Under the pieces are notes generated by a model. It was not told the origin of the DNA, did not search any database, and saw only the letters and a program-made list of their open reading frames with translations. Made by a program: the position numbers and the translations under genes. From an uncultured Myxococcales bacterium (lineage in GTDB: Bacteria > Myxococcota_A > Polyangia > Polyangiales > Polyangiaceae), in contig CALKVG010000732.1 in the NCBI GenBank assembly GCA_937998045.1, forward strand, positions 1 through 17,079: 17,079 nt of DNA, given 5' to 3'. Shown in pieces: positions 7,305 to 15,884 of the stretch (its first letter is position 1; each line of letters begins with the position of its first letter).

Positions 7305-8477
7305 TCAGTCCCGGAGCGGGCCGAGGACTACGGTGAGGTCGAACACCTTGCCGCGGCGCTGCACCCGCAGCGCAGCCGACCTGCCCACACCGGCAGTGCT
7401 CGCAAGCCACTGGAGCTGCGTGGATCGATCGATGGGCGTCCCGTCGAACGCGACGATATTGTCCCCGGGCTGCAGGCCCGCCCGGTCGGCGGGACCCCCA
7501 GGGATGACGTCCATGATGACCCCGCCGCCGCTCTTCTCACCCTCGGGCAGGCCGAGCGCCTGCCGGTCCTCCTTCGGGAGCTGGCGCGGATCGACGATGT
7601 GAACCCCCAGCGCGCTCCGCGTCAGGTGGCCGTCGCGCAGCAGCACGGGGAGCAGCTGCTTTATCATGTTGATGGGGATCGCGAAGCCGATGCCCTGCGC
7701 GCCGCCGGCCCTCACCGCCGAGTTCATCCCGACGACTTCGCCGCGCAGATTCAGGAGTGGACCGCCGGAGTTCCCAGGATTGATGGAAGCGTCGGTCTGC
7801 AAGAAGTCGTAGTAGCCGGCCGGATCGAGGGGCACATCCTCCTTCGTGCGCCCTTTCGCGCTCAGGATGCCCGCGCTGACCGTGTGCGATAGCCCGAAGG
7901 GATTTCCGATGGCGACCACCCAGTCCCCGACTTCAATCCCGTCCGAGTCCCCGAGCGGCAGGGCATGCAGATGCAGGTCCCGGGCGTCGATGCGCACGAC
8001 CGCGATGTCCGTCGGCGGGTCCGTCCCGACGACCTTCGCCGGAAGCTCGCGCTCGTCGGATGTCTTGACCTGGATCTCCTGGGCGTTCTCGACGACGTGG
8101 TTGTTCGTCAGGATGATCCCGTTCCGGTCGACGACGAAACCCGTGCCGAGACCGCCCGTCTGGCGGCGACGCTGCCGGTGCGTGAACGGCGAGACCTCCA
8201 CCTCTTCGGCGGTCGTCTTGATCGTAACTACGCTCGGGTCGGCCCCGTGCACGATCGGCGCGAAGCTGGCTGGCTGCGCGACGCCCGCGGGCCCGAACCC
8301 TGGCTGGGCAGGCGTGGGCGCCGCAGGAGGGAGGGCCGGGCCGGGCACGAGCGTGGCCCCGGGCGGAATGGCCGCCGATGCGTCGCGGCCGCCCGCGCTT
8401 TCGTTCGAGCGAGGGACGCGGTCGCAAGCAACGACGCCGGCAAGAAGCATCGCTGCGCCAACGAAACGGGGCCGCAC
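7305..8477 (-). CDS. HtrA/DegP-type serine protease, probable lipoprotein
   Basis: This gene encodes 390 residues. A short signal sequence ends in a lipobox GVVAC with the acylated cysteine at C18, so the protease is probably membrane-anchored rather than soluble. Asp at +2 would mean inner-membrane retention under the E. coli rule. A Pro/Ala linker (20-75) precedes the trypsin-like domain. The catalytic triad is intact: H127 (LTNNHVV), D157 (TDIAVV) and S237 (GNSGGP). One PDZ domain (about 288-386, with GLQPGDNIVAFDG) follows; E. coli DegP has two, so this is DegS/HtrA-like in layout. Such enzymes degrade or refold damaged envelope proteins and can cleave anti-sigma factors. The GTG start is supported by an AGGAG 9 bp upstream and by a signal peptide beginning MRPRF. 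It lies 12 bp after the DUF1844 gene and 42 bp before the ECF sigma gene. Confidence 0.93.
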   Translation of the reverse strand: MRPRFVGAAMLLAGVVACDRVPRSNESAGGRDASAAIPPGATLVPGPALPPAAPTPAQPGFGPAGVAQPASFAPIVHGADPSVVTIKTTAEEVEVSPFTHRQRRRQTGGLGTGFVVDRNGIILTNNHVVENAQEIQVKTSDERELPAKVVGTDPPTDIAVVRIDARDLHLHALPLGDSDGIEVGDWVVAIGNPFGLSHTVSAGILSAKGRTKEDVPLDPAGYYDFLQTDASINPGNSGGPLLNLRGEVVGMNSAVRAGGAQGIGFAIPINMIKQLLPVLLRDGHLTRSALGVHIVDPRQLPKEDRQALGLPEGEKSGGGVIMDVIPGGPADRAGLQPGDNIVAFDGTPIDRSTQLQWLASTAGVGRSAALRVQRRGKVFDLTVVLGPLRD

Positions 8478-8486
8478 CGGAGACTG

Positions 8487-8491
8487 CTCCT
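8487..8491 (-). promoter_or_regulatory. Ribosome binding site for htrA
   Basis: AGGAG on the minus strand lies 9 bp before the GTG start and overlaps the stop codon of the DUF1844 gene. It decides the non-ATG start and suggests translational coupling. Confidence 0.7.
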
Positions 8492-8792
8492 ACTTTCCTT
8501 TCGAGAGCTCGACGAAGCGCATCCGGAGGTCGAACAGGATCTGCCCGATGAGCCGCTCCTCGTCGCCCGTCAGGTTGCCCTTTGTCTTTTCCTCGAGCAT
8601 CGCGATGAGGTCGATCGTCTGTCGCGCGAGCGGCAGACTCTTCTCGACCCCGCCCGTCTCCGGGTTGGGTGCCTCGCCCAGATGCATCAGGGCCGAGTGA
8701 CTCAGCGACAGAACGAACGTCGCGAAATCGGTGCGGGGCAGCGCGTCTTCGCCCTGCCCGTATCCCGCCGCCTTGCTCTTGTCATCGCTCAA
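8490..8792 (-). CDS. DUF1844 domain protein
   Basis: This gene encodes 100 residues. The family pattern is clear: TDFATFVLSLSHSALMHLGE (22-41), then NPETG, then a helix LARQTIDLIAMLEEKTKGNL (55-74), then LTGDEERLIGQILFDLRMRFVEL. DUF1844 proteins are small, helical, cytoplasmic and of unknown function; they are frequent in Myxococcota and Acidobacteria-type genomes. The start is not an ATG: the TTG at 8790-8792 has a GAGGAG 9 bp upstream and gives a polar N-terminus (MSDDKSK). The open frame continues upstream without a credible start and would overlap the 62-residue gene. Placement between that small gene and htrA suggests co-expression with envelope quality control, but no function should be assumed. 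Confidence 0.88.
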   Translation of the reverse strand: MSDDKSKAAGYGQGEDALPRTDFATFVLSLSHSALMHLGEAPNPETGGVEKSLPLARQTIDLIAMLEEKTKGNLTGDEERLIGQILFDLRMRFVELSKGK

Positions 8793-8801
8793 AGCCGCGC
8801 T

Positions 8802-8807
8802 CTCCTC
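8802..8807 (-). promoter_or_regulatory. Ribosome binding site deciding the TTG start of the DUF1844 gene
   Basis: GAGGAG on the minus strand sits 9 bp before the TTG at 8790-8792. No ATG or GTG exists in frame between the upstream gene and the conserved domain, so this site is the main support for the chosen start. Confidence 0.7.
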
Positions 8808-8830
8808 GCTTGGCTCCCGGTGGGAGGAGA

Positions 8831-9019
8831 TTACTCTTCGCGGCCGCCCAGCGCCGGCTGGGGGAGCCCCAGAGGCTCGGCCTGATCGCCCGCGTCCGGC
8901 AGCTGTCCCAGGTACTTCTCGACGTCTTTCTCGTCGAGAATGCCCTTGCGGAAGTTGCGCTCGCGCACACGCACGTCCCAGTCCCAGGGGTTGATCGTCT
9001 TGTTGTTCGCGCTCGCCAT
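8831..9019 (-). CDS. Small conserved-looking protein of unknown function (62 aa)
   Basis: This short cytoplasmic protein has no signal peptide or membrane helix. It opens MASANNKTINPWDWDVRVRE and continues with a charged helix (RNFRKGILDEKDVEKYLGQL), followed by a Pro/Gln-rich tail. The compact WDWDVRVRERN core and the DEKDVEKYL helix look like a protein under selection rather than a chance frame. A GAGGAG lies 3 bp before the ATG, which is close but usable. It sits 20 bp after the slyD-like gene and 38 bp before the DUF1844 gene, all on one strand, so it probably shares their transcript. I do not recognise a named family and assign no function. Confidence 0.75.
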   Translation of the reverse strand: MASANNKTINPWDWDVRVRERNFRKGILDEKDVEKYLGQLPDAGDQAEPLGLPQPALGGREE

Positions 9020-9039
9020 GGTCTCCTCTACTCCGATGT

Positions 9040-9615
9040 TCAATTGACCGTGCGCTTGCCGCGGCCAACGCCGACCGGCATGTCGTCGTGCTCGTGGTCG
9101 CAGTCGGGCCCGTGCACGTGAGCATGGGCCTCGTCGAGGTCGGCGGCCGCCCGCTCGATCTCGGCCTCCGTCGCCTGGCGAACGTCGCGGACCTTCACGC
9201 GGTACCGGAGCGTCATCCCGGCCAGCGGGTGGTTGGCGTCGACGACGACGACGTCCTCGCGGACCTCGACGACGTTCATGGCGATCTCGTCCCCGTCGGG
9301 GGACTCGGCCACGAACTCGTCACCGACCTCGACCTCCTTGGGGTCGGGGAACTCGGCGCGGTCGATCTGCAGCACGAGCGTATCGTCGTACTCGCCGTAG
9401 CCTGCCTCGGCGGGAACGATGACGTCCCGCTCGTCTCCGGCCTTGAGACCCACGAGGGCAGACTCCAGCCCCGGGACGAGCATTCCGTAGCCGTGGACGT
9501 ACCGAATCGGGTGGCCCCCCTCGGCCTCGCTCGCGTCGAGCAAGTCTCCCTCGTCGTCGCGCAGCTCGTAGTCGACGACGACGTGAGTGTTGGGCTGGAT
9601 GGTTAGGCTGCTCAC
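9040..9615 (-). CDS. slyD: SlyD-like FKBP-type peptidyl-prolyl cis-trans isomerase
   Basis: This gene encodes 191 residues. It catalyses proline cis-trans isomerisation in the cytoplasm and acts as a folding chaperone. The N-terminal strand VVVDYELRDDEGDLLD and the flap GYGMLVPGLESALVGLKAGD (42-61) are classic SlyD. PAEAGYGEYD (68-77) leads into the insert-in-flap chaperone domain (about 78-122). DANHPLAGMTLRYRVKVRDV closes the FKBP fold. The C-terminal tail has H164, H166, H168, C172, H174 and H176, a short metal-binding tail like that of SlyD, which delivers nickel in E. coli. The start is a GTG at 9613-9615 that gives the usual short N-terminus. An in-frame TTG at 9675 would add 20 residues and overlap the aconitase stop. 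Neither has a strong ribosome site. Confidence 0.9.
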   Translation of the reverse strand: MSSLTIQPNTHVVVDYELRDDEGDLLDASEAEGGHPIRYVHGYGMLVPGLESALVGLKAGDERDVIVPAEAGYGEYDDTLVLQIDRAEFPDPKEVEVGDEFVAESPDGDEIAMNVVEVREDVVVVDANHPLAGMTLRYRVKVRDVRQATEAEIERAAADLDEAHAHVHGPDCDHEHDDMPVGVGRGKRTVN

Positions 9616-9661
9616 GGGCAGCGCAACAAGTAGCGCGGGAAACTGCGGGCGTCGAGGCCCC

Positions 9662-11647
9662 TCAAACCTCGTCAATCTCGTCAGGCAGCGCGATCCTGCC
9701 GGCGATCGCGCTCGCGGCGACCACGAGTGGACTGGCGAGGTAGACCTTGCCCGGACCGCTGCGGCCCGGGAAGTTGCGGTTCTGGGCGCTGATGGTCACC
9801 TGGTCGGGTGAATCGCTGGCACCGGGACCCGCCTTGATGCACGCGCCGCACGACGGGTCGACGAGCTCGGCGCCGGCCTGCCGAAACACGTCGATGTAAC
9901 CCTTCTCTTCCGCGTAACGGCGGATGTCCTGCGAGCCGAACTGCAGGTAAAGGTGCACGCCCCCGGCGACCCGCTTGCCGCTGGCCACCGCCCGGGACAG
10001 GACACTCGCGTACATGTCCATGTCGGCTTTCTTGCCGCCCGTGCAGGAGCCCCCGTAGGCGATGTCGATGCGGATCGGACCGCCGAGCGACCCGAGCGGC
10101 ACGCCGTTCCGTGGATCGCCGGGGGTCGCGACCATGGGCGGGATGGCCGCGAGATCGATGTCGAACGTCGCGCAGTAGCGGGCCCCGGGGTCCGCCTTCA
10201 CGATGCGCCGCCGCACGTCGTCGGCTTCATCTGGGCCGAGCCCGCGTTGGGCGACCAGGTACTCGACCACGAGCTCGTCCGCCTCGATGATGCCCGTGAA
10301 GCCGCCCGCCTCGACCGCCATGTTGGTGAGCGTTGCGCGCTCGTCCATCGAGAGCCGGGCGATCCCATCGCCGGCGAACTCGAGCACTTTGCCGATGCCC
10401 TCGCCGGACTTGAAGAACGGCTGACTCAGCACGTGGAGCATCACGTCCTTCGCGCACACCCCCGGTCGCAGGCTCCCGCGCAGAACGAAGCGCGCCGTCT
10501 CCGGGACGGTGACGCGAACGTCGCGCGTGAGCCAGGCGTTTGCCATGTCGGTCGAGCCGACGCCGAACGCGAAGCAGCCGAGCGCACCCGCCATGCACGT
10601 GTGGCTGTCGGTCCCGATGACCAGCTGCCCGGGAAGCGCGAGCTCCTCGATCACCTTGTTGTGGCAGATCGCCTCCGAGCCGACGAGCTTCCCGTCGCGG
10701 TGCACCTCTCCGTAAACCTTCACTCCCGCGCGCCTGGCGAAGTCGTCCTGGACCGTCGCGAGCTTTCTGGCCACGACGTCCAGCCCCATGTCTTTGTGCG
10801 CCTTGGGCATGATGAGGTCGAGGAACGTCAAGTGATCGCGGAAGGCGAACACGCTCTCGGGCTCGCTCACGTGCGCGTCGGCGCCGAAGCCCGCGCGGAA
10901 GAGCGCGTCGGCCATCGGTGTCACGTACTCGTGCGAAAAGCGAACGTCGGCGCGGGCGAAGAAGGCGTCGCCCGGCTTGACCGCCGGCACGCCCACGCGA
11001 CCGGAACGCGCGTCGACGATCGCGTGCTGCGCGAGGATCTTCTCGCATAGCGTCATCGGGCGCGCTTCGGTGGTCACCGCCGGTGGCGAGACGCGGCCGG
11101 CGAGGCGCTCCTTGTTGTACGCGAAGAGCCCTCCGTGCTCGACGATGGACGCGCTGATCGGATCCAGCCCGCGGGTGAACTCCTCGATTGGGATCGCCTC
11201 GCCGGCGACGATGCGAGAAACGAGGGAGAAGTCCGTGCTCGTGAGGAGGCCGATGTTCTGCGCGTTCTGGCGATAGATCTTCTCGATGCTCTTGGCGATG
11301 ACGAGCCGCACGCCGGCGGCCACCTCGCTGTAGGGCGCCTGCTCGCGCGACGAGCCGCATCCTTTCGAGATGCCGCTCACGACCACGGAGAACCCGCCCG
11401 CCTTGAGGGCGTCCGGCTTCACCTTTCCGCCCCGAAGGCCCACGAGGCAGTAGCGGCCGAGGGTCTCGTCGAAGTAGTAGCAAACCCAGCCAGGCGTGAT
11501 CTCGTCGGTGGATATCGCGCCGATGAGCGGGCGGTCGGGGTCGAACTCGAGATCGCGCCCCGAGAGCTGCGCCTCGAGGAGGTTGGAGTCCTCCGTGAGA
11601 TAGAGGATGCGGCCGGAGAGAGAGACCGTTCGCGCGCTCGTTGTCAT
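9662..11647 (-). CDS. Aconitase/isopropylmalate-dehydratase family protein, swivel domain fused at N-terminus
   Basis: This gene encodes 661 residues and joins both halves of a LeuCD-type hydro-lyase in reverse order. Residues 1-190 are the small (LeuD-like) swivel domain, with GISKGCGSSREQAPYSEVA, then GVRLVIAKSIEKIYRQNAQN. Residues 198-661 are the large (LeuC-like) domain, starting MTLCEKILAQHA. The iron-sulfur cysteines are present: C351 in GTDSHTCMAG, and C600 and C603 in DPSCGACIKAGPG. The family signature NRNFPGRSG is at about 624-632. The protein should hold a [4Fe-4S] cluster and isomerise a 2- or 3-hydroxy acid. Candidate substrates are citrate, isopropylmalate, homocitrate or methylmalate-type acids; I cannot choose between them. 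Swivel-first order recalls AcnB, but AcnB's N-terminal HEAT-like domain is absent. The ATG at 11645-11647 is the only clear start. It is the first gene of the minus-strand run and diverges from the glycosyltransferase gene across 63 bp. Confidence 0.88.
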   Translation of the reverse strand: MTTSARTVSLSGRILYLTEDSNLLEAQLSGRDLEFDPDRPLIGAISTDEITPGWVCYYFDETLGRYCLVGLRGGKVKPDALKAGGFSVVVSGISKGCGSSREQAPYSEVAAGVRLVIAKSIEKIYRQNAQNIGLLTSTDFSLVSRIVAGEAIPIEEFTRGLDPISASIVEHGGLFAYNKERLAGRVSPPAVTTEARPMTLCEKILAQHAIVDARSGRVGVPAVKPGDAFFARADVRFSHEYVTPMADALFRAGFGADAHVSEPESVFAFRDHLTFLDLIMPKAHKDMGLDVVARKLATVQDDFARRAGVKVYGEVHRDGKLVGSEAICHNKVIEELALPGQLVIGTDSHTCMAGALGCFAFGVGSTDMANAWLTRDVRVTVPETARFVLRGSLRPGVCAKDVMLHVLSQPFFKSGEGIGKVLEFAGDGIARLSMDERATLTNMAVEAGGFTGIIEADELVVEYLVAQRGLGPDEADDVRRRIVKADPGARYCATFDIDLAAIPPMVATPGDPRNGVPLGSLGGPIRIDIAYGGSCTGGKKADMDMYASVLSRAVASGKRVAGGVHLYLQFGSQDIRRYAEEKGYIDVFRQAGAELVDPSCGACIKAGPGASDSPDQVTISAQNRNFPGRSGPGKVYLASPLVVAASAIAGRIALPDEIDEV

Positions 11648-11710
11648 CGCTTTGCCGGCGAGGAGCCGTAAGGTCCATTACCATCGCGCTGGCGGATTTG
11701 CCCGCGTCTC
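11648..11710. promoter_or_regulatory. Divergent intergenic region (aconitase / glycosyltransferase)
   Basis: These 63 bp separate two divergently transcribed genes, so promoters for both should lie here or just inside the genes. I see no convincing -35/-10 pair, and no strong ribosome site before either ATG. The assignment rests on gene orientation only. Confidence 0.4.
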
Positions 11711-12613
11711 ATGCGCATCGCCGTCATCGCCACCAGCTGGCCGTCGACTCCCGGCGACCCCTCGGGACATTTCGTGCGCGCCGAGGCGAGGGAGCTCGAG
11801 CGTGAGGGCCACGACGTCGTCGTCGTGACGCCGCAGCCGGACGGAGCGTTCGGCTGGCCGGGTGTCGCCGCGCGCGTGCGAGAGCGACCTCTCCGCGCGC
11901 TCGGGGCTGCGGCGTGGGTCGCGCAGGCTCGCCAGCGGATCCGGGGGCTCGCCGCCGAGCGCGTCGTCGCGCACTGGGCGGTGCCCAGCGCGTGGCCCAT
12001 CGCGTGCGCCGCCAAGGACGCGCGCGTCGAGGTCGTGTCCCACGGGGGAGACGTGCGGCTGCTCGCGCGCATGCCACGCGCCGCCCGCGACCTGACGGCG
12101 AGCGTCATCGCGCGGCGCGCCGCCTCTTGGCGGTTCGTCTCCGACGCGCTGCACCGCCAGCTCGTCGAGAAGCTGGGCGCCCAGGCTCGAGCGCACGTCG
12201 AGCGCATCTCCGTGGTCCGCGCTGCGTCGATCGAGATGCCCGACATCGGGGCCCTGCGGGCCGCAGCCACCGCCCTCCGCGACGAGCTCGGCGGACGCCG
12301 CGCAGCCGTGAGCGTAGGTCGCCTCGTCCCGGGCAAGCGCGTCGACCTCGCCATCGAGTACCTGGCCCGATCGCGCGCGGCCGACGCGCTCATCGTTGTC
12401 GGCGACGGCCCCGAGCGACCGCGGCTCGAGCGCCTCGCTCGGTCGCTGCGCGTCGATGCGCGCTTCGTCGGCGTCGTCCCGCGCGAGGGCGCCCTCGCCT
12501 GGATCGCCGCCGCGGACGTCCTCGTGCACGCGTCCGCAGCCGAGGGGCTGAGCACCGTGCTCCGCGAGGCCAGCGCCCTGGGAACGCCGGTGCTCCGGCT
12601 CGACGGGGCCTGA
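11711..12613 (+). CDS. Glycosyltransferase family 4-type protein
   Basis: This gene encodes 300 residues. The N-terminal Rossmann half begins MRIAVIATSWPSTPGDPSGHF and contains VVSHGGDVRLL (about 108-118). The C-terminal nucleotide-sugar half has SVGRLVPGKRVDLAIEYLA (201-219), LIVVGDGPERPRLERLA (227-243) and VRE-type loop FVGVVPREGALAWIAAADVLVHAS. The EX7E motif is intact (E278 and E286 in EGLSTVLRE). GT4 enzymes are retaining transferases that build lipopolysaccharide, capsule or glycolipids at the inner face of the inner membrane. Donor and acceptor cannot be told from sequence. The protein stops ten residues after the EX7E helix (GTPVLRLDGA), whereas most members continue for 40-60 residues to a final helix that packs back on the first domain. 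No in-frame continuation is visible, because the next gene converges from 12629. Confidence 0.85.
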   Translation: MRIAVIATSWPSTPGDPSGHFVRAEARELEREGHDVVVVTPQPDGAFGWPGVAARVRERPLRALGAAAWVAQARQRIRGLAAERVVAHWAVPSAWPIACAAKDARVEVVSHGGDVRLLARMPRAARDLTASVIARRAASWRFVSDALHRQLVEKLGAQARAHVERISVVRAASIEMPDIGALRAAATALRDELGGRRAAVSVGRLVPGKRVDLAIEYLARSRAADALIVVGDGPERPRLERLARSLRVDARFVGVVPREGALAWIAAADVLVHASAAEGLSTVLREASALGTPVLRLDGA

Positions 12614-12628
12614 CGGCACCGCTTGGCA

Positions 12629-13552
12629 CTACATCCCCAGGCAGCCCTTCTCGTCGGTCGAGTCCATGCAGTCGTACGCGATCGCGTTGAAGCCGTCGTA
12701 CCAGAGGCCTTGCTCGCGGCCCGATCGCGACTCGTTCGGCGCCAGCGTCGCGGAGCGGCAGCCGCTCTTGTCGACCACGTCGCCGCGCGAGGGACACCAG
12801 GTGCACGCGACGGTCCGATCGCAGCGATTTACGATGGTGCCGACGACCTCGCTCGAGTTCCGCTGGTTCACGTCGAGCGCAACGCACGGGCGCATCTCGT
12901 GGCACTGGGACAGCGAGCGAGACGAGTCGGCCGTGGTCGTCGCGATCGGTCGCGGCAAGGCCGGCGCCATCCCCGTGGACGCCGCCGGGACCGAGCGCGT
13001 CGACGCCTTCGGCGCGATCGCCCCTTCGTCGCCGGCGGACTTCGCGTGGGCGCAGCTTCGCGAATCCCCGAGACTGCACGCGCGCGCGAACAGGCGGCCT
13101 GCGTCGTCGGGACCGCGGGGCTCGACGTCCTGGTAAAGCTCTGCCGTTCGCGCGCAGATCGAGGGTCGCGCGTCGGTCCCCTCCACGCCGACGACCATAC
13201 CTGCGCACGCCCGCTCCCCGATGGAGCGCGCGCGCGAAAGCTCATCGGGCGGTAGCGAAGGCTGGCCTCGTGCGAGCGCGAGGTACTGTTCGCAGCCGCG
13301 CCCGTCTTCGAGCTCGCAGGCCTTGCGCGCGTACGCCATTGCGTCGGCGGGCTTCTCGTCGCCCGCCAGGCGCTGCGCCACCATCCGACACGCCGCCCCC
13401 TGTCGCAGCGGGAGCGACTCGTTGCCGTCCGCCACTCCCAGGCGACAGCGATTGAGCTCGGCCTGCGGGATGCCGACGGCGCAGCCGCCGGCTCCAGCGA
13501 CCACCCAAGCGAGGAAGGCTCCGTGAAGAGGACACGCAAGGGCGCGACGCAA
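12629..13552 (-). CDS. Probable lipoprotein with Sel1-like repeats and cysteine-rich C-terminus
   Basis: This gene encodes 307 residues from the TTG start chosen here. The start gives MRRALACPLHGAF, a hydrophobic core and a lipobox-like AGGC with the cysteine at position 24. The frame stays open to 13756, including an ATG at 13673-13675, but those longer versions would bury the signal peptide. The ribosome site is weak, so the start is tentative. The region about 32-170 has Sel1/TPR-like helical units (ADAMAYARKACELEDGRGCEQYL, then AGRLFARACSLGDSRSCAHA) with cysteines near the ends of each pair. A Ser/Ala/Pro linker follows. The last 100 residues hold eight cysteines (SQCHEMRPC through DEKGCLGM) and probably form a disulfide-bonded periplasmic domain. 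I do not recognise this domain; it might bind a protein or ligand at the cell surface. The gene converges with the glycosyltransferase, 15 bp apart. Confidence 0.7.
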   Translation of the reverse strand: MRRALACPLHGAFLAWVVAGAGGCAVGIPQAELNRCRLGVADGNESLPLRQGAACRMVAQRLAGDEKPADAMAYARKACELEDGRGCEQYLALARGQPSLPPDELSRARSIGERACAGMVVGVEGTDARPSICARTAELYQDVEPRGPDDAGRLFARACSLGDSRSCAHAKSAGDEGAIAPKASTRSVPAASTGMAPALPRPIATTTADSSRSLSQCHEMRPCVALDVNQRNSSEVVGTIVNRCDRTVACTWCPSRGDVVDKSGCRSATLAPNESRSGREQGLWYDGFNAIAYDCMDSTDEKGCLGM

Positions 13553-13975
13553 GTGCGGCCTGGAGCGTGCACTGTGCCGAGCCAGAGGCTGAGTCGTGCA
13601 CGTCGCGGTACACACAACGCGGGCGAACAAATCCGGCAACACTCGCCGGGCGTCCAAGGTCCGTGACGAATCCATTTGCGAGATGGTACCTCTCCTCGTC
13701 GCCACGATCGCCCCCACGCGAGAGGCCACGAGGCCAGATGCGCGGCGGCACGGCAAAATTCGGCTAGCGGCGGCGGCGCCGGTGCCGCTGCCGCACCTCG
13801 AATCTGGTGATTCCCTTTCCCCACTTCATGCCCCATCTGAGCGCGACTGCCCATTACGGGACCCGTCACGTGGTGCACGCCGACTGTTACGCTCGAGAGG
13901 CGCGACAGGGCGGCCGCGTCCACTCGGGCGCCGAAGCGGCGCTGCAAAATTGGAATTACGCAAGAGTCCCTCTGG

Positions 13976-14033
13976 CGTCGCATCGCTTTTTCTTGCGACG
14001 GGGGCCCTAATTGTGGCCATAGGTAGCGATGCG
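13976..14033 (+). promoter_or_regulatory. Two overlapping inverted repeats in the leader of the gene at 14178
   Basis: A 7-bp perfect inverted repeat pairs 13976-13982 (CGTCGCA) with 13994-14000 (TGCGACG) around an 11-nt T-rich loop. A 9-bp perfect repeat pairs 13979-13987 (CGCATCGCT) with 14025-14033 (AGCGATGCG). The two share bases 13979-13982 and so cannot form together. This could be a leader RNA switch or a chance pairing in GC-rich DNA. Confidence 0.25.
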
Positions 14034-14055
14034 CGGGCGGGTCTGAGGAGAGCGA

Positions 14056-14079
14056 ATGGATGCGCCTGCGCGCCAGTAG
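14056..14079 (+). CDS. Possible 7-codon leader peptide
   Basis: ATG GAT GCG CCT GCG CGC CAG TAG encodes MDAPARQ. A GAGGAG (14045-14050) lies 5 bp before the ATG, a better ribosome site than that of most genes in this window. It ends 98 bp before the lipoprotein gene at 14178 and follows the paired inverted repeats. A regulatory leader ORF is possible. So short an ORF may well be accidental, and there is no run of one amino acid to suggest attenuation by a charged tRNA. Confidence 0.2.
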   Translation: MDAPARQ

Positions 14080-14123
14080 AAGACGAAGCGAAGTGCTTTT
14101 CGTGTGTCCGTTCGTCCGTCGTC

Positions 14124-14142
14124 TGTAACCGCGGCAGTTACA
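14124..14142. promoter_or_regulatory. Dyad-symmetric site upstream of the Gly/Ser-rich lipoprotein gene
   Basis: TGTAAC at 14124-14129 and GTTACA at 14137-14142 are perfect inverted halves with a 7-bp GC-rich centre, 35 bp before the ATG at 14178. The AT-rich arms stand out in this GC-rich region. The size fits an operator for a dimeric repressor or activator, or a small mRNA hairpin. No regulator can be named. Confidence 0.35.
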
Positions 14143-14177
14143 TCCGAAGCCGCACCAGTGACAGATAAGAGGGTCCC

Positions 14178-15884
<1,707 letters not shown>

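Larger units (their letters stand above)
13553..14177. other. Long intergenic region without a convincing long gene
   Basis: This 625-bp stretch separates two divergent lipoprotein genes. Frames that stay open here read as Arg-, Ser- and Pro-rich shadows with no domain, and I reject them. The right half has lower GC patches (13944-13961, 13984-13994, 14008-14022) and several inverted repeats, as expected of a promoter and 5' leader for the gene at 14178. The left half should hold the promoter of the Sel1-like gene. I could not place a confident -35/-10 pair for either gene. Confidence 0.5.

Noticed and set aside
9088..9606. 172-residue plus-strand frame antisense to slyD
   Set aside because: Its Val/Asp/Leu-rich content mirrors the slyD codons and shows no signal, domain or ribosome site.
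9953..11050. 365-residue plus-strand frame inside the aconitase-family gene
   Set aside because: His/Arg/Val-rich shadow of a gene whose own frame has intact catalytic cysteines.
13596..14168. 190-residue plus-strand frame in the intergenic region
   Set aside because: No domain or ribosome site; composition is Arg/Ser/Ala-rich, and its only hydrophobic patch overlaps the inverted repeats by chance.
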